Assembly (NCBI RefSeq): GCF_045862745.1
Contig: NZ_BQXN01000004.1
Coordinates: forward strand, 62,001-126,000
Origin: Furfurilactobacillus entadae
GTDB taxonomy: Bacteria > Bacillota > Bacilli > Lactobacillales > Lactobacillaceae
DNA length: 64,000 nucleotides
Reading direction: 5' to 3'
In this document: positions 24,702 through 33,414 of the stretch, one piece after another
Layout: each line of letters begins with the position of its first letter
Numbering within the stretch: the first letter of the stretch is position 1
The notes under the pieces: generated by a model
What the model was told of the DNA's origin: nothing
Seen by the model: only the letters and a program-made list of their open reading frames with translations
The model's database searches: none
Program-made: the position numbers and the translations under genes

Positions 24702-25757
24702 ATGTCGAAACGGACAGTAGGGTCTTGGTTAACGGTCATCATTGCGATTACGGTGATTTTCTTTGGCGGTGTTACTAGCGGGCACGCGGCAGATAAAACA
24801 AACAATGTTGGGTATAGTGTCAAAGCTGAGTTGCCGGATAATCAGATCCATAAAGATAATACATTTTATGATCTCAAGATGACGCCGGGACAAGAAGAAA
24901 CACTGAAGGCCACAATCTATAACTTAACGAATAAGGACATCACGGTATCAACGGCCATTCATACGGCGTATACCAATAGCAATGGGGTCATTGAATACGT
25001 TAAGACAACGAAGACGTATGATTCAACGCTAAAATACAAAATGAGCGACCTGACGAAATTACGGGGACCTGCAACTGTCACAGTTCCTGCTAATGGCCAT
25101 AAGGAAGTCACGGCGCAAGTGACCATGCCCAAAGATGATAAGTTTAAGGGTGTTATTCTCGGTGGTTGGTACTTTAAACGAACCGATCAAACGGCAACTG
25201 GGAACGTTAAAGGTAGCATGAACATCCAGAATGAATACTCATATGTCATTGGGATGAAGTACACCGTAGATAAAGAGGTGGACCCCACGATGGCCATGGG
25301 TTCGGTCTCTGCAGGGATGACAAACGCCCATAAGGGGGTCTTCCCGACCATCCGGAATACCAGTGCCAGAATCATCCCGAACATGACGGTTAAATCAAAA
25401 ATCATTAACAAGCAAACGGGAAAGACAGTGAAGACGCTGACCAAAAAGAATGTGCAAATGGCGCCTAACTCTGGTTACCGGATTCAAATGTTATATAACC
25501 AAGATACATTGCAGCCAGGTAAGTATAAGGTTGACATTACGGCTAAAAATGCCGACCACGCTTGGCACTTTACAAAGGACTTTACAATTAGCCAACAAGA
25601 AGCCAAGACTTACAACAAGAAGGATGTTAACAACAAAGGAATCAGCATTTGGTGGTTCATTATCGGTGGTGCATTAGGGATGCTGATCTTAGTGCTCCTC
25701 GGAATTTGGATTTTCTTCTTGATTCGCAACCGCGGCAAAAAGTCACGGAAACATTAG
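24702..25757 (+). CDS. WxL-interacting protein (DUF916/DUF3324), membrane-anchored
   Basis: This 351-residue protein has the same layout as the genes at 8263 and 10670: signal peptide (to about HA, residue 30), DUF916-type domain (LKMTPGQEETLKATIYNLT), DUF3324-type domain with GVILGGWYFKR near residue 150, C-terminal membrane helix and a strongly basic tail (RNRGKKSRKH). It starts at ATG 24702 behind TTGGAGGAATGG. It is the only interacting protein of this cluster and so probably serves all three WxL proteins there. Confidence 0.94.
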   Translation: MSKRTVGSWLTVIIAITVIFFGGVTSGHAADKTNNVGYSVKAELPDNQIHKDNTFYDLKMTPGQEETLKATIYNLTNKDITVSTAIHTAYTNSNGVIEYVKTTKTYDSTLKYKMSDLTKLRGPATVTVPANGHKEVTAQVTMPKDDKFKGVILGGWYFKRTDQTATGNVKGSMNIQNEYSYVIGMKYTVDKEVDPTMAMGSVSAGMTNAHKGVFPTIRNTSARIIPNMTVKSKIINKQTGKTVKTLTKKNVQMAPNSGYRIQMLYNQDTLQPGKYKVDITAKNADHAWHFTKDFTISQQEAKTYNKKDVNNKGISIWWFIIGGALGMLILVLLGIWIFFLIRNRGKKSRKH

Positions 25758-25799
25758 CCGTTAGCTAAGTCTTTGGCAACTTAAGGTGAGTGGACTTAA

Positions 25800-26198
25800 G
25801 TGGTGATTAAGATGAAAGCAAACAAAGTGGTACTATTAATAAGTACAAGTCTGGTGCTTGCACTTCTAGGGGCACAGCTACAATCGGTTCATGCAGATAA
25901 TGATGGACAAACAACGGCACGCGTTTCGTTTTACGAAACACCCGAGTCAGTTAAAGCAGCGATGGGGGATGGCAACGTTGAAATCCCTAGTGGAACGGTG
26001 GCCACCGTCCAAACAAGCACAACACCAGCAGGACATTCGTTTTTTAGCGGTCGCGCTGTGAATGGTGAACTTCCCGAAACGGGTCAAAAGGCAACCGTTC
26101 ACGCGTGGATCATGATCGAGCTGATAATTATGGGCCTGTTGGCCTTTGCGGTATGGCAGAACCACCATCCTGATGATGACGAAATTGACGAGCTGTAA
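25800..26198 (+). CDS. Small LPxTG surface protein of the csc type
   Basis: This 132-residue protein has an N-terminal signal peptide (to about VHA, residue 32), a short exposed part, then the sortase motif LPETG at about residues 90-94, a hydrophobic segment (MIELIIMGLLAFAVW) and a short tail. Small LPxTG proteins are regular members of csc clusters beside WxL and DUF916 genes. The tail (NHHPDDDEIDEL) is acidic, whereas sortase substrates normally end in basic residues, so anchoring may be atypical. GTG 25800 has AAGGTGAG 9 bases upstream; ATG 25812 is an alternative. No sortase gene is in the window. Confidence 0.82.
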   Translation: MVIKMKANKVVLLISTSLVLALLGAQLQSVHADNDGQTTARVSFYETPESVKAAMGDGNVEIPSGTVATVQTSTTPAGHSFFSGRAVNGELPETGQKATVHAWIMIELIIMGLLAFAVWQNHHPDDDEIDEL

Positions 26199-26225
26199 CA
26201 GACCTTGAATGCTTAAAATAAATAG

Positions 26226-26271
26226 CGAGCGACAGACCGGCGTTTAAACCGGTTTGCCGCTCGTTGTTGTT
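26226..26271 (+). terminator. Hairpin after the LPxTG gene, probable weak terminator
   Basis: CGAGCG/CGCTCG arms with an inner ACCGG/CCGGT stem, followed by a T-rich but interrupted run (TTGTTGTT). The following gap to 26439 shows no clear promoter. Confidence 0.5.
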
Positions 26272-26439
26272 AAAACAACATTTTAATCGTTAAATGTTTT
26301 GATGAATCGAAGACTGAACGAGTCAATCGTTGGATTAAATATGATCATCGCCATTACTTCTAAAGCGTGCCTAATGTTGTTATGGTAAAAAAAGTGTGAT
26401 GAGCGAGGAACAGTTGATTTAGACGGAAAGGAGCGTAAA

Positions 26440-28014
26440 ATGAACCCTTTTTTTAAGAAAACCGACAATTATGCAAAAATCTTATTATTGATCTGTGGTG
26501 GACTTTTGCTAATGTTACCGCAAATGATAACAACGGCAAGCGCGGATGATGCCCGTGATACGCAGTATAGTCCGATTACATCTGGACTAACAACGAACGT
26601 TAATAAGCAGATTTTTTCAAGCTCACAAACATCATCCACGAATCCGGTGGGGACGGTGACGTGGCCGACAATTACGGGAGTTACGGCGAACTATGTTGTC
26701 AATGGCCAAATTACGATGCGGACGAGCGAGGTCAACATGACAACGACAGGAACATTTTCTGCCGGGACTTACAAAAGTGGAATTTTTAGTACATCGCCGT
26801 ATACCATTAGTTCTGCGAGACCGGCCTTGTTTATTCCGAGCTTGACGACTAGTGGCCAAGGTAACCAGATGAACAGCGGAAATGTTTCTTCGGTTAACTT
26901 CAATACCACAACGAGCGTTGCGTTATGGATGCAGATTCTAGGCACCGGTCCCTACTACCTTGGTGTGACGACGAACATCACGTATCCAAGTAACCGGAGT
27001 GCAGATTACTTTGCGTTTGGCCAAATCAACAAGGCAATCTTGTACCCATTAGCACCATCGGTGACAACAACAGTTGGCTCAGGGGTCAAGGATACAGATA
27101 CGACGATCACCGGGAAGGGCACCTTCGAAGGGGACGTCATTACAAGTGACGCCAGCGGGGCCACGGCCACGGTCAACAGTGATTTAACTTACAGTCTGAA
27201 TGTTGGTAGCTTAAAGGGTAAATCTGATGTAACTGTTACTGAAACAGGGACGAAGGGTATGGATACGCCAGGGACTAAAAAGGTTTCTGTTACGCATGTC
27301 CCAGATCTTTCCGTCAATACCACGACCAATGCGTTAACGTTAAGTCCGGATGATTACACGAGTGTTAGTGCAATGTCCGACACCGACGCGGTGGCCTGGC
27401 TTGTTAAACAGGCTGGCATTACAGCAGTTGATAAAAATAATGATAATAGCAGTGAAGGGATTACCTTTGCATCCAGTCAAACGGGGATTGGGGCCAAGAT
27501 TGCGGCCCTAGGGATCGGCGACAGCATGACGATCCCAATTCACGCGGTGTTGGGTTCAACAAATTCGGCTGACGTGGCAATTGCCGTGACACGTTCGGCA
27601 GGGATGATAACCTTTGAGACGGTCTCAGAAGCGGTTGACTTTGGAACGACAGAAGTCCCGAATAAACCGACGACACTGCCACTGGCGACCCCGCTAGCGT
27701 TAGATGTTTCTGACACACGTGCTACTGGTAGCCGTTGGGGATTAATGGCGAGTGCGTCATCACTATCTAATGAGGATGGTAAGGAATTGCCAGGAGGGAT
27801 CGTGTTTAATGACGGGAGTTCATCAACACCCTTGACGGATGAAACAACAACGATTGCAACAGGAACAAAGGCAGCAGGTCAGAATACATTTAATATCGCA
27901 AGCAGTTGGTCTGGTTCGAAAGGGATTTTCTTACAGGTTAGCCCAGGTGTTTACGCGGGTTCCGAGTATTTTGGTACAATTCGTTGGATATTAAATGAGT
28001 CACCAGAAGAATAA
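26440..28014 (+). CDS. Large WxL-domain surface protein with Ig-like domain
   Basis: This 524-residue secreted protein has a signal peptide (cleavage near SA, about residue 33), an N-terminal region of about 170 residues, a bacterial Ig-like module (about 205-285, with TTITGKGTFEGD), a linker domain with DAVAWLVKQAGIT and a C-terminal WxL domain (RWGLMA; IRWILNE). It starts at ATG 26440 behind AAAGGAG. The next gene is a tandem paralogue with the same domain order. The N-terminal part may hold the ligand-binding function, but I see no motif that identifies a ligand. Confidence 0.88.
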   Translation: MNPFFKKTDNYAKILLLICGGLLLMLPQMITTASADDARDTQYSPITSGLTTNVNKQIFSSSQTSSTNPVGTVTWPTITGVTANYVVNGQITMRTSEVNMTTTGTFSAGTYKSGIFSTSPYTISSARPALFIPSLTTSGQGNQMNSGNVSSVNFNTTTSVALWMQILGTGPYYLGVTTNITYPSNRSADYFAFGQINKAILYPLAPSVTTTVGSGVKDTDTTITGKGTFEGDVITSDASGATATVNSDLTYSLNVGSLKGKSDVTVTETGTKGMDTPGTKKVSVTHVPDLSVNTTTNALTLSPDDYTSVSAMSDTDAVAWLVKQAGITAVDKNNDNSSEGITFASSQTGIGAKIAALGIGDSMTIPIHAVLGSTNSADVAIAVTRSAGMITFETVSEAVDFGTTEVPNKPTTLPLATPLALDVSDTRATGSRWGLMASASSLSNEDGKELPGGIVFNDGSSSTPLTDETTTIATGTKAAGQNTFNIASSWSGSKGIFLQVSPGVYAGSEYFGTIRWILNESPEE

Positions 28015-28016
28015 AG

Positions 28017-28065
28017 AACATCATGTTGCGGAAGGTAGGTGACTTCCATAACATGATGTTTTTTT
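28017..28065 (+). terminator. Terminator between the two large WxL genes
   Basis: AACATCATGTT (28017-28027) pairs with AACATGATGTT (28050-28060), with an inner GGAAG/CTTCC stem, followed by a long T-run. It makes the next WxL gene a separate transcription unit. Confidence 0.92.
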
Positions 28066-28099
28066 GTGGACTGTTAGGGTGCAATCCAATAGGATAAAA

Positions 28100-28132
28100 T
28101 TGCTTATAAATTGGTAATATCGTATGATATTA
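28100..28132 (+). promoter_or_regulatory. Promoter and operator-like palindrome of the last WxL gene
   Basis: TTGCTT (28100-28105), a 17-base spacer, TATGAT (28123-28128). A perfect inverted repeat TAATATC (28115-28121) - GTAT - GATATTA (28126-28132) overlaps the -10, as expected for a repressor site. Confidence 0.6.
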
Positions 28133-28221
28133 ATAAGTAATAATCGGAATTTTAATTATGCTAAATGACAAATTTGTGCGTCAATGATGACTCATGTCCC
28201 CATGAAGGTGAGGAAGTGAAG

Positions 28222-29739
28222 ATGAAAGCGAGCAAACGAGATATTCAGTTAATAATGAAGAGTACGGTTGTTTTAGTGGTTATGTTGCTGACGTCACTGA
28301 TGGGTGTTAGTGCGGCTGAGAGTCGTGACACGCAGTACGATCCGGTAACGAGCGGCGCCGCTTTTTCGAATGCGCGGGTGATTTCCTCCGGCGGATCAGT
28401 TGGGACGGTTAAGTATCCAACTGAAAGTAATCTGAAGGCAAACTATGTTGTTAATGGTCAGGTTACGAAGCGGACAACGAGTTTTCAAATGACGTTGGGT
28501 GATACTTTTTCAACGGGCTCAAAGTTTATATTTGCGTCGGCCAATAGCTTTACAACTGGGATTCAGGCAAGCTCTGGCGTGGTCTTTCCGATTACGAATG
28601 GGAATACAATTAATTTCAACGCGAGTTCACCAACTACATTTACGCTTAATCAGGCAACGTTTAACAACGCTGGTTTTCCAATTTACCTTGGATTAGGGAT
28701 TAAACTGTCTTCAACGAATAAGAGCGATTACTTTAGTTTTGTAAAAATTGACAATACCGTTCTCTACCCGCTCCAGCCAACCGTGGCGAACACTACAGAC
28801 ACGGGGATTAGCACAACTGACACAACGATTACCGGGAAGGGGACGTTTGCCGGGGATACGATCACAAGTGACGCGAGCAGTGCCACGACAACGGTTAACA
28901 GCGATTTGAATTATACGCTAAATGTCGGCAGTGCTTTGAAAGATAAAACGAGTGTTAAGGTGACTGAAAGCCCTAAGAGTGGAAATACGACTGATACAGC
29001 AGGAAGCGCAACGGTGGCTGTAAAATACGTCCCTAAACTAGCCATCAGTAGCACGACGAATGATGTAACGTTGCAGCCGAGTGATTATGAAAACGTCAGT
29101 GGCATGTCTGATAGTGACGCAGTGGCCTGGCTGGTCAAGCAAGCTGGCATTACGGCGGTTGATCAAAACAACAATAATAGTAGTGCAGGGATTGCGTTTG
29201 CTTCAAAGACAACGGGTATCGGCGCCGCAATTAAGGGGTTAGCGGAAGGTGATCATCTGACGATCCCCATTTACGCAACGTTGGATTCAGCGACTTCCAG
29301 TGAGGTGAACATCGTGGTAACCCGGTTTGCTGGCATGCTTTCCTTTGGCACCGTTTCTGAAGCGGTTGATTACGGGACGGATTCAATTCCGACAACGACG
29401 AAGGTTCTGGCACCAACGGTCACACCAACAGTTGAAGTGACGGATACCCGGAGTGCTGGTAGTGGTTGGGCGGTTACGGCCTCAGCGTCCGAACTGGTTG
29501 ATGAAGGGACCAATAGGATCCTTTCCGGTGGGCTGGTGTACAACGACGGCACAATGGACACGCCACTGACCGATAACGATGTTGTTGTCGCAACCAGTGC
29601 TGATAAGGGCGGGCAAACAACCGTTAACATTGCAAGCGGGTGGTCAAGCACAAAGGGAATCTTATTGCAGGTGAACCCCAATGTGTACGTAGGGACTTAC
29701 AAGGGGATTATTTCATGGACATTAAACGATGTGCCTTAA
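28222..29739 (+). CDS. Large WxL-domain surface protein with Ig-like domain (paralogue)
   Basis: This protein of about 505 residues parallels the preceding gene: signal peptide (cleavage near SAA, about residue 32), the shared ESRDTQYDPVTSG-type start of the mature protein, the Ig-like module (TTITGKGTFAGD), the DAVAWLVKQAGIT segment and a C-terminal WxL domain (GWAVTA; SWTLND). Similarity is greatest in the middle and lower in the first 170 mature residues, so the two may bind different ligands. ATG 28222 is chosen because GAGGAAG lies just upstream; an in-frame ATG at 28165 would precede the signal peptide with hydrophilic residues. It has its own promoter. Confidence 0.88.
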   Translation: MKASKRDIQLIMKSTVVLVVMLLTSLMGVSAAESRDTQYDPVTSGAAFSNARVISSGGSVGTVKYPTESNLKANYVVNGQVTKRTTSFQMTLGDTFSTGSKFIFASANSFTTGIQASSGVVFPITNGNTINFNASSPTTFTLNQATFNNAGFPIYLGLGIKLSSTNKSDYFSFVKIDNTVLYPLQPTVANTTDTGISTTDTTITGKGTFAGDTITSDASSATTTVNSDLNYTLNVGSALKDKTSVKVTESPKSGNTTDTAGSATVAVKYVPKLAISSTTNDVTLQPSDYENVSGMSDSDAVAWLVKQAGITAVDQNNNNSSAGIAFASKTTGIGAAIKGLAEGDHLTIPIYATLDSATSSEVNIVVTRFAGMLSFGTVSEAVDYGTDSIPTTTKVLAPTVTPTVEVTDTRSAGSGWAVTASASELVDEGTNRILSGGLVYNDGTMDTPLTDNDVVVATSADKGGQTTVNIASGWSSTKGILLQVNPNVYVGTYKGIISWTLNDVP

Positions 29740-29747
29740 TGCGAACC

Positions 29748-29801
29748 AAATAACCGCATTACTAATGATGATGAAAGTCACCGTCAGTAATGCGGTTATT
29801 T
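29748..29801. terminator. Bidirectional terminator
   Basis: AAATAACCGCATTACT (29748-29763) pairs perfectly with AGTAATGCGGTTATTT (29786-29801). It ends the second WxL cluster on the plus strand and overlaps the stop of the convergent MarR-like gene by two bases. Confidence 0.93.
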
Positions 29802-30168
29802 AGTCCTCATGGCTTGCGTCAACGATGCTGTTGATGCAAACAAGTGCTTCAGCCAGAATCCGTTGACCAGATGGTGTTAGGTGGTACTCTTTGAATCGGC
29901 GATCTGTTTGTCTCAGCTGGCCGTTTGGTGCGATGAACCGCTGGGCCAGTAAATGGGTAGTGGCTGTGGAAATTGCGCCCCGGGTCAACCGCTGTTCATC
30001 AGCAATCTCGTTGCCACGGAGGTGCTTTTGGAAACATTCAAGGCAAAACACTTCGGTTAGGCTAAGGTGATAATCGTGTAACCGTTCAATCACCTGTTGC
30101 TCCAAAATCCGGTTAGCCGCCAACTGTTCAAGTGCCTTTATTGACGGTTGTTCATTTGACACAATCAT
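29800..30168 (-). CDS. MarR-like winged-helix regulator
   Basis: This 122-residue protein has a MarR-like core: GNEIADEQRLTRGAISTATTHLL followed by a wing with DRRFKEYHLTPSG. ATG 30168 is chosen because GAGGTG lies 6 bases upstream; the frame stays open for about 90 more codons upstream, but those cover the structured leader and are not protein-like. It faces the second WxL cluster. The long leader with hairpins, short frames and terminator-like stems suggests control by attenuation. Targets and ligand are unknown. Confidence 0.82.
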   Translation of the reverse strand: MIVSNEQPSIKALEQLAANRILEQQVIERLHDYHLSLTEVFCLECFQKHLRGNEIADEQRLTRGAISTATTHLLAQRFIAPNGQLRQTDRRFKEYHLTPSGQRILAEALVCINSIVDASHED

Positions 30169-30249
30169 AAACAACACCTCGTAATTCTTAGTGAGTTCGT
30201 TTAAAGATAAAGGGTAATGGGATAAAAAATGGGCGGCGCGTGCGCCTTT

Positions 30250-30400
30250 GTGGCGATAAAAACCGCCCTCCCGGAAAGCAATCGACATCGATCCGAGGGG
30301 GCGGCCTAACCTAATGTGTTTGATGGGTCCGACAAGCACGACGAACAAACATCGTCTCTTAAGTGATGGGCATCGCCTCCTCTCGGTGGCGATCATGAAG
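30250..30400 (-). promoter_or_regulatory. Structured leader with tandem terminator-like stems before the MarR-like gene
   Basis: Read on the minus strand: a hairpin ATCGCC/GGCGAT (30389-30394 with 30373-30378) encloses an AGGAGG and is followed at once by ATG of a 4-codon frame (30374-30360); a second short frame of 13 codons (30353-30312) follows; then a strong stem CCGCCCCCTCGG (30305-30294) with CCGGGAGGGCGG (30275-30264) and five T residues; then a small GGCG/CGCC stem and another T-run. This is the layout of a translation-coupled attenuator. I do not recognise the class. Confidence 0.5.
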
Positions 30401-31004
30401 CGGTGAAACATCCAGTTGTAAACCTGAATCGACACTTAGTGAGGTATTGCCGGTGGTGTGAATCCAACCGTGTCATCCATAAACTGGGAAAGTTCGGTGA
30501 TTGAATTGCGGACAATTCACTGTCGATTCGTCTACAAGCATAACAGATTATCTGTTCAAAATTATGTCATCATTATTAGTTAATAATCCTTATTTGACAA
30601 GGAAGGTCAAGACAACAGAATGATTAAGCTGAAAAAATAAATGATATTGGCATGAATAACGGGCAACCATTAGTACCACCTTTGATTCACGTAAAGCTCA
30701 TGCTAACGATAATGTGGCAGATCAGGGTTGATTGCAAAGGAAATGAATGAGAAATAAGCGAAAATTAAGGGGGTTGTCGATTTTCAATGTTTGGAACGGT
30801 CACAATAATTAAGCGAATTAATTCATAAAGCGGAGCGATATTGTACACGCTTACGATAAGAAACGTGTTAAAATTAAACAAGTAATTATTTCTCTGATGG
30901 GGGAGTAGTTGTAATAATTAGTGTTTTTATTTAACTAATTGCTTTACTAAATTACTTGTTCACTAAAGAGACAGTGAACACCTGTTAACGAGGTTGGATA
31001 GCAT
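30401..31004. other. Gene-free stretch between the MarR-like and second Mga-type genes
   Basis: No credible coding frame is seen. On the minus strand a TTGTCA with AATAAT 17 bases on (about 30575-30605) may be the promoter of the attenuator leader. On the plus strand the leader of the Mga-type gene contains a perfect inverted repeat GTTCACT (30958-30964) and AGTGAAC (30973-30979) just before the ribosome binding site; it may be an operator or an mRNA hairpin. The middle part (30650-30850) shows nothing I can interpret. Confidence 0.55.
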
Positions 31005-32516
31005 ATGAATAAAGAGGATTTGCTAGAACCGTTTGAACGCCGACAGATTAGGATTCTTCAGTACGTTTACCGGAATAATGGGCGTGCCCAAATCGGCGAT
31101 ATTGCGAAAGAAATGCGCTTTTCCAGCCGCCGGTTATTGATGGATGATCTGCAGTCAATTAAAAACGTCTTGGAAGAAAACCTAAAAAAGTACCGGGTTT
31201 TATTTGAATGGGACGACAACACCGTCACGTTTGAAATTAATGGTCGGGTTAGTTTAAAGACACTTATTTTCCCGTATTACTTGCAAACAGCTAAAATTCG
31301 GCTCATTGAGCATCTGGTTTTGGATAACAATTTAACGAACATTCAGCTAGCACGCGAATTGAACCTTAGTGTCGCCACGTTGTATCGAAAGATTGGGGAA
31401 TTGAACGAGCTGTTTGAAGTCTTCAATGTAACAATCACCCACTTTGAACTGACTGGTGATGAGGTAAACGTGCAACATTTGCTGTTTGAGTTGTTGTGGA
31501 ACGTTTGCCCGAAAGATCAGTTTATTTATAAACGGTATTTGCTAAAAAATACACGTGCCGCACAAGCCGTGCGCCGATTAACGGATGATCCGCATTACCA
31601 GAACCTTCAGTTATCTGTGGATGCACCGCGCAAGCTGTACACGTGGTTATTGATCATCCGGACGCGCCGCCGGAACGCCTCACAGTCACAAGACCTGGAG
31701 GGGTGGTCCACGCCGTATGCCATTATGACGAGTCATTTAATGCGCGATAATTCGCAGTTTGAACAACTGTGGTCATTAATGGATCAAACTGCGTTACTAC
31801 CACCATCAGAGACGTTAAATCGGCGAATCAAGCAACACTTTTTGATGTTTTGCTTAGCTCACGAGATCTTCTCGTCTAAATCCAACTTTTGGACGCCACT
31901 CTTAACGGCGCCGGCTGATGAGGACCAACTTGTGGCAATGGCCCACCAAATTCAGGAACGCTACATGACGTCACTGTTGAAAAAGCAAAGTGTTGAAACA
32001 AAGCAGTACACGTTGAAGTATTTGTACCATGTGTTGGTGAATGTCGTTGTTTTCCCAGGGCACGTTAACCTGCTACGACCGGCCACCACGCGGCGGTACT
32101 ATGAACGTTTACAAAACGAACAGATTATTCATTGGGCTCAGGATCTGTCTGAAAAGATTGCAGCGTTGGTGAAGGAACAATTTGAAATCGACGTTAATTT
32201 GGATTACTTAGTTCAATTAATGGTGGTGTTACAGCTGAACGCGCGGCATCTGTTTGCGACACACTTGCGGGTTGCCGTCGATCCGGGAATTGGCGCGATG
32301 TGGCTCCAGCCGTTTATTCAGGCGTGCCAGAGCTTTTTGAACCAAACACTTCAGGCAACGGTGGAAGTATTCCAGCCCCACCGACACTACGATTTATACT
32401 TATCCGATCATTTTTCGGACCGGCCGATTGAACAAGCTGACCGAACCTACATCTTAACGGATTTGGGGTCAGAGGCTGACTTTAAAAAGATCGTTGCACT
32501 CCTGCAATACCTTTAA
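31005..32516 (+). CDS. Mga-type transcriptional regulator
   Basis: This 503-residue protein has the Mga/AtxA-like layout: an N-terminal HTH (IGDIAKEMRFSSRRLLMDDL), a second HTH near residue 115 (NIQLARELNLSVATLYRKIGEL), a helical PRD-like middle part and a C-terminal EIIB-like end. It is of the same type and length as the gene at 13161. Each stands next to one WxL cluster, here divergent from the MarR-like gene and pointing away from the WxL genes. ATG 31005 is preceded by GAGGTTGG. Control of the WxL locus is inferred from position. A terminator follows. Confidence 0.85.
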   Translation: MNKEDLLEPFERRQIRILQYVYRNNGRAQIGDIAKEMRFSSRRLLMDDLQSIKNVLEENLKKYRVLFEWDDNTVTFEINGRVSLKTLIFPYYLQTAKIRLIEHLVLDNNLTNIQLARELNLSVATLYRKIGELNELFEVFNVTITHFELTGDEVNVQHLLFELLWNVCPKDQFIYKRYLLKNTRAAQAVRRLTDDPHYQNLQLSVDAPRKLYTWLLIIRTRRRNASQSQDLEGWSTPYAIMTSHLMRDNSQFEQLWSLMDQTALLPPSETLNRRIKQHFLMFCLAHEIFSSKSNFWTPLLTAPADEDQLVAMAHQIQERYMTSLLKKQSVETKQYTLKYLYHVLVNVVVFPGHVNLLRPATTRRYYERLQNEQIIHWAQDLSEKIAALVKEQFEIDVNLDYLVQLMVVLQLNARHLFATHLRVAVDPGIGAMWLQPFIQACQSFLNQTLQATVEVFQPHRHYDLYLSDHFSDRPIEQADRTYILTDLGSEADFKKIVALLQYL

Positions 32517-32559
32517 GGCATGTGATTAAATGAAACCGTTCTCTTAATGAGTTGGATAT

Positions 32560-32597
32560 AAAAAAGCTTGTGGCGAAATAATGCCACAAGCTTTTTT
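32560..32597. terminator. Bidirectional terminator
   Basis: AAAAAAGCTTGTGGC (32560-32574) pairs perfectly with GCCACAAGCTTTTTT (32583-32597), between convergent genes. Confidence 0.93.
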
Positions 32598-32604
32598 GTG
32601 TTGC

Positions 32605-33414
32605 CTAGCTTAACGCATATTTGTTAATGGCCGCAGCCACGCCGTCCTCGCTATTAGGTAAGGTGATTGCCTGTGCGGCAGCCTTGACATCGTCAATGGC
32701 ATTGCCCATTGCAACACCCAATCCGGCGGCAGTGATCATTGAAAGGTCATTGCCCTGATCGCCGATCGCCATAACGTCAGCCATGTCGATGTGTAAGTCC
32801 TTTGCCAAACCAGTAATGGCGTTCCCCTTTGAAGCAGATTTATTCATGGCTTCGAGGAAGAAAGGTTCACTTTGAACAAAATAAAATTTGTCCGTGAAGG
32901 CTTGAGGGAGGTTGGCTGCTGCCCGGGAAATGATGGCCGGGTCGTCAATAAACATGCACTTAGAGACGACCAAATCTTCGGGCATTTCAGCCACGCTCCG
33001 GTACCGAATTGGCATCTTAACTAAGAAAGATTCTGCAATCGTGTAGGGGCTGATGTCCTTGTTGGCCGTGTAAATGTAGTCGTTTGTTTCAGTGTGGAAA
33101 TGGGCGCCAAACTGTTCAGCCAATGCTTCTAATTCACGGTAGTCAGTGTAGGTTAAGGTGTGGTGTACTAAGACGTCACCACTAGTAGTTTGGGCTAGCG
33201 CGCCGTTAAACGTCACGACGTACTGATCAGCGCCAATGAGGCCAAGCTGGTCGAGGTAATCCTTAACGCCGGTTAGTGGTCGACCAGTACAGAGGACAAC
33301 CTTGATGCCAGCGTCACGGGCGGCTTGAACAGCGGTAATGGTTGCCGCCGCGAGTTCGTTTTTTTCATTCAAAAGGGTTCCATCAATGTCGATTGCAATG
33401 AGTTTAATTGTCAT
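32605..33414 (-). CDS. HAD-superfamily Cof-type phosphatase
   Basis: This protein of about 269 residues is a HAD IIB (Cof/YidA-like) hydrolase that removes phosphate from sugar phosphates or other small metabolites. The N-terminal motif AIDIDGTL places nucleophile Asp9 and Asp11; motif II is CTGRP; a late GDQGND gives the metal-binding aspartates. ATG 33414 is chosen because AGGAG lies 7 bases upstream; it overlaps the end of the HD-domain gene by 11 bases, so the two are coupled. Substrate is not predictable from sequence. Confidence 0.93.
   Translation of the reverse strand: MTIKLIAIDIDGTLLNEKNELAAATITAVQAARDAGIKVVLCTGRPLTGVKDYLDQLGLIGADQYVVTFNGALAQTTSGDVLVHHTLTYTDYRELEALAEQFGAHFHTETNDYIYTANKDISPYTIAESFLVKMPIRYRSVAEMPEDLVVSKCMFIDDPAIISRAAANLPQAFTDKFYFVQSEPFFLEAMNKSASKGNAITGLAKDLHIDMADVMAIGDQGNDLSMITAAGLGVAMGNAIDDVKAAAQAITLPNSEDGVAAAINKYALS

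Noticed and set aside
30169..30435. N-terminal extension of the MarR-like protein
   Set aside because: The extension crosses strong hairpins and a terminator, has no homologous-looking sequence, and ATG 30168 has a good SD.
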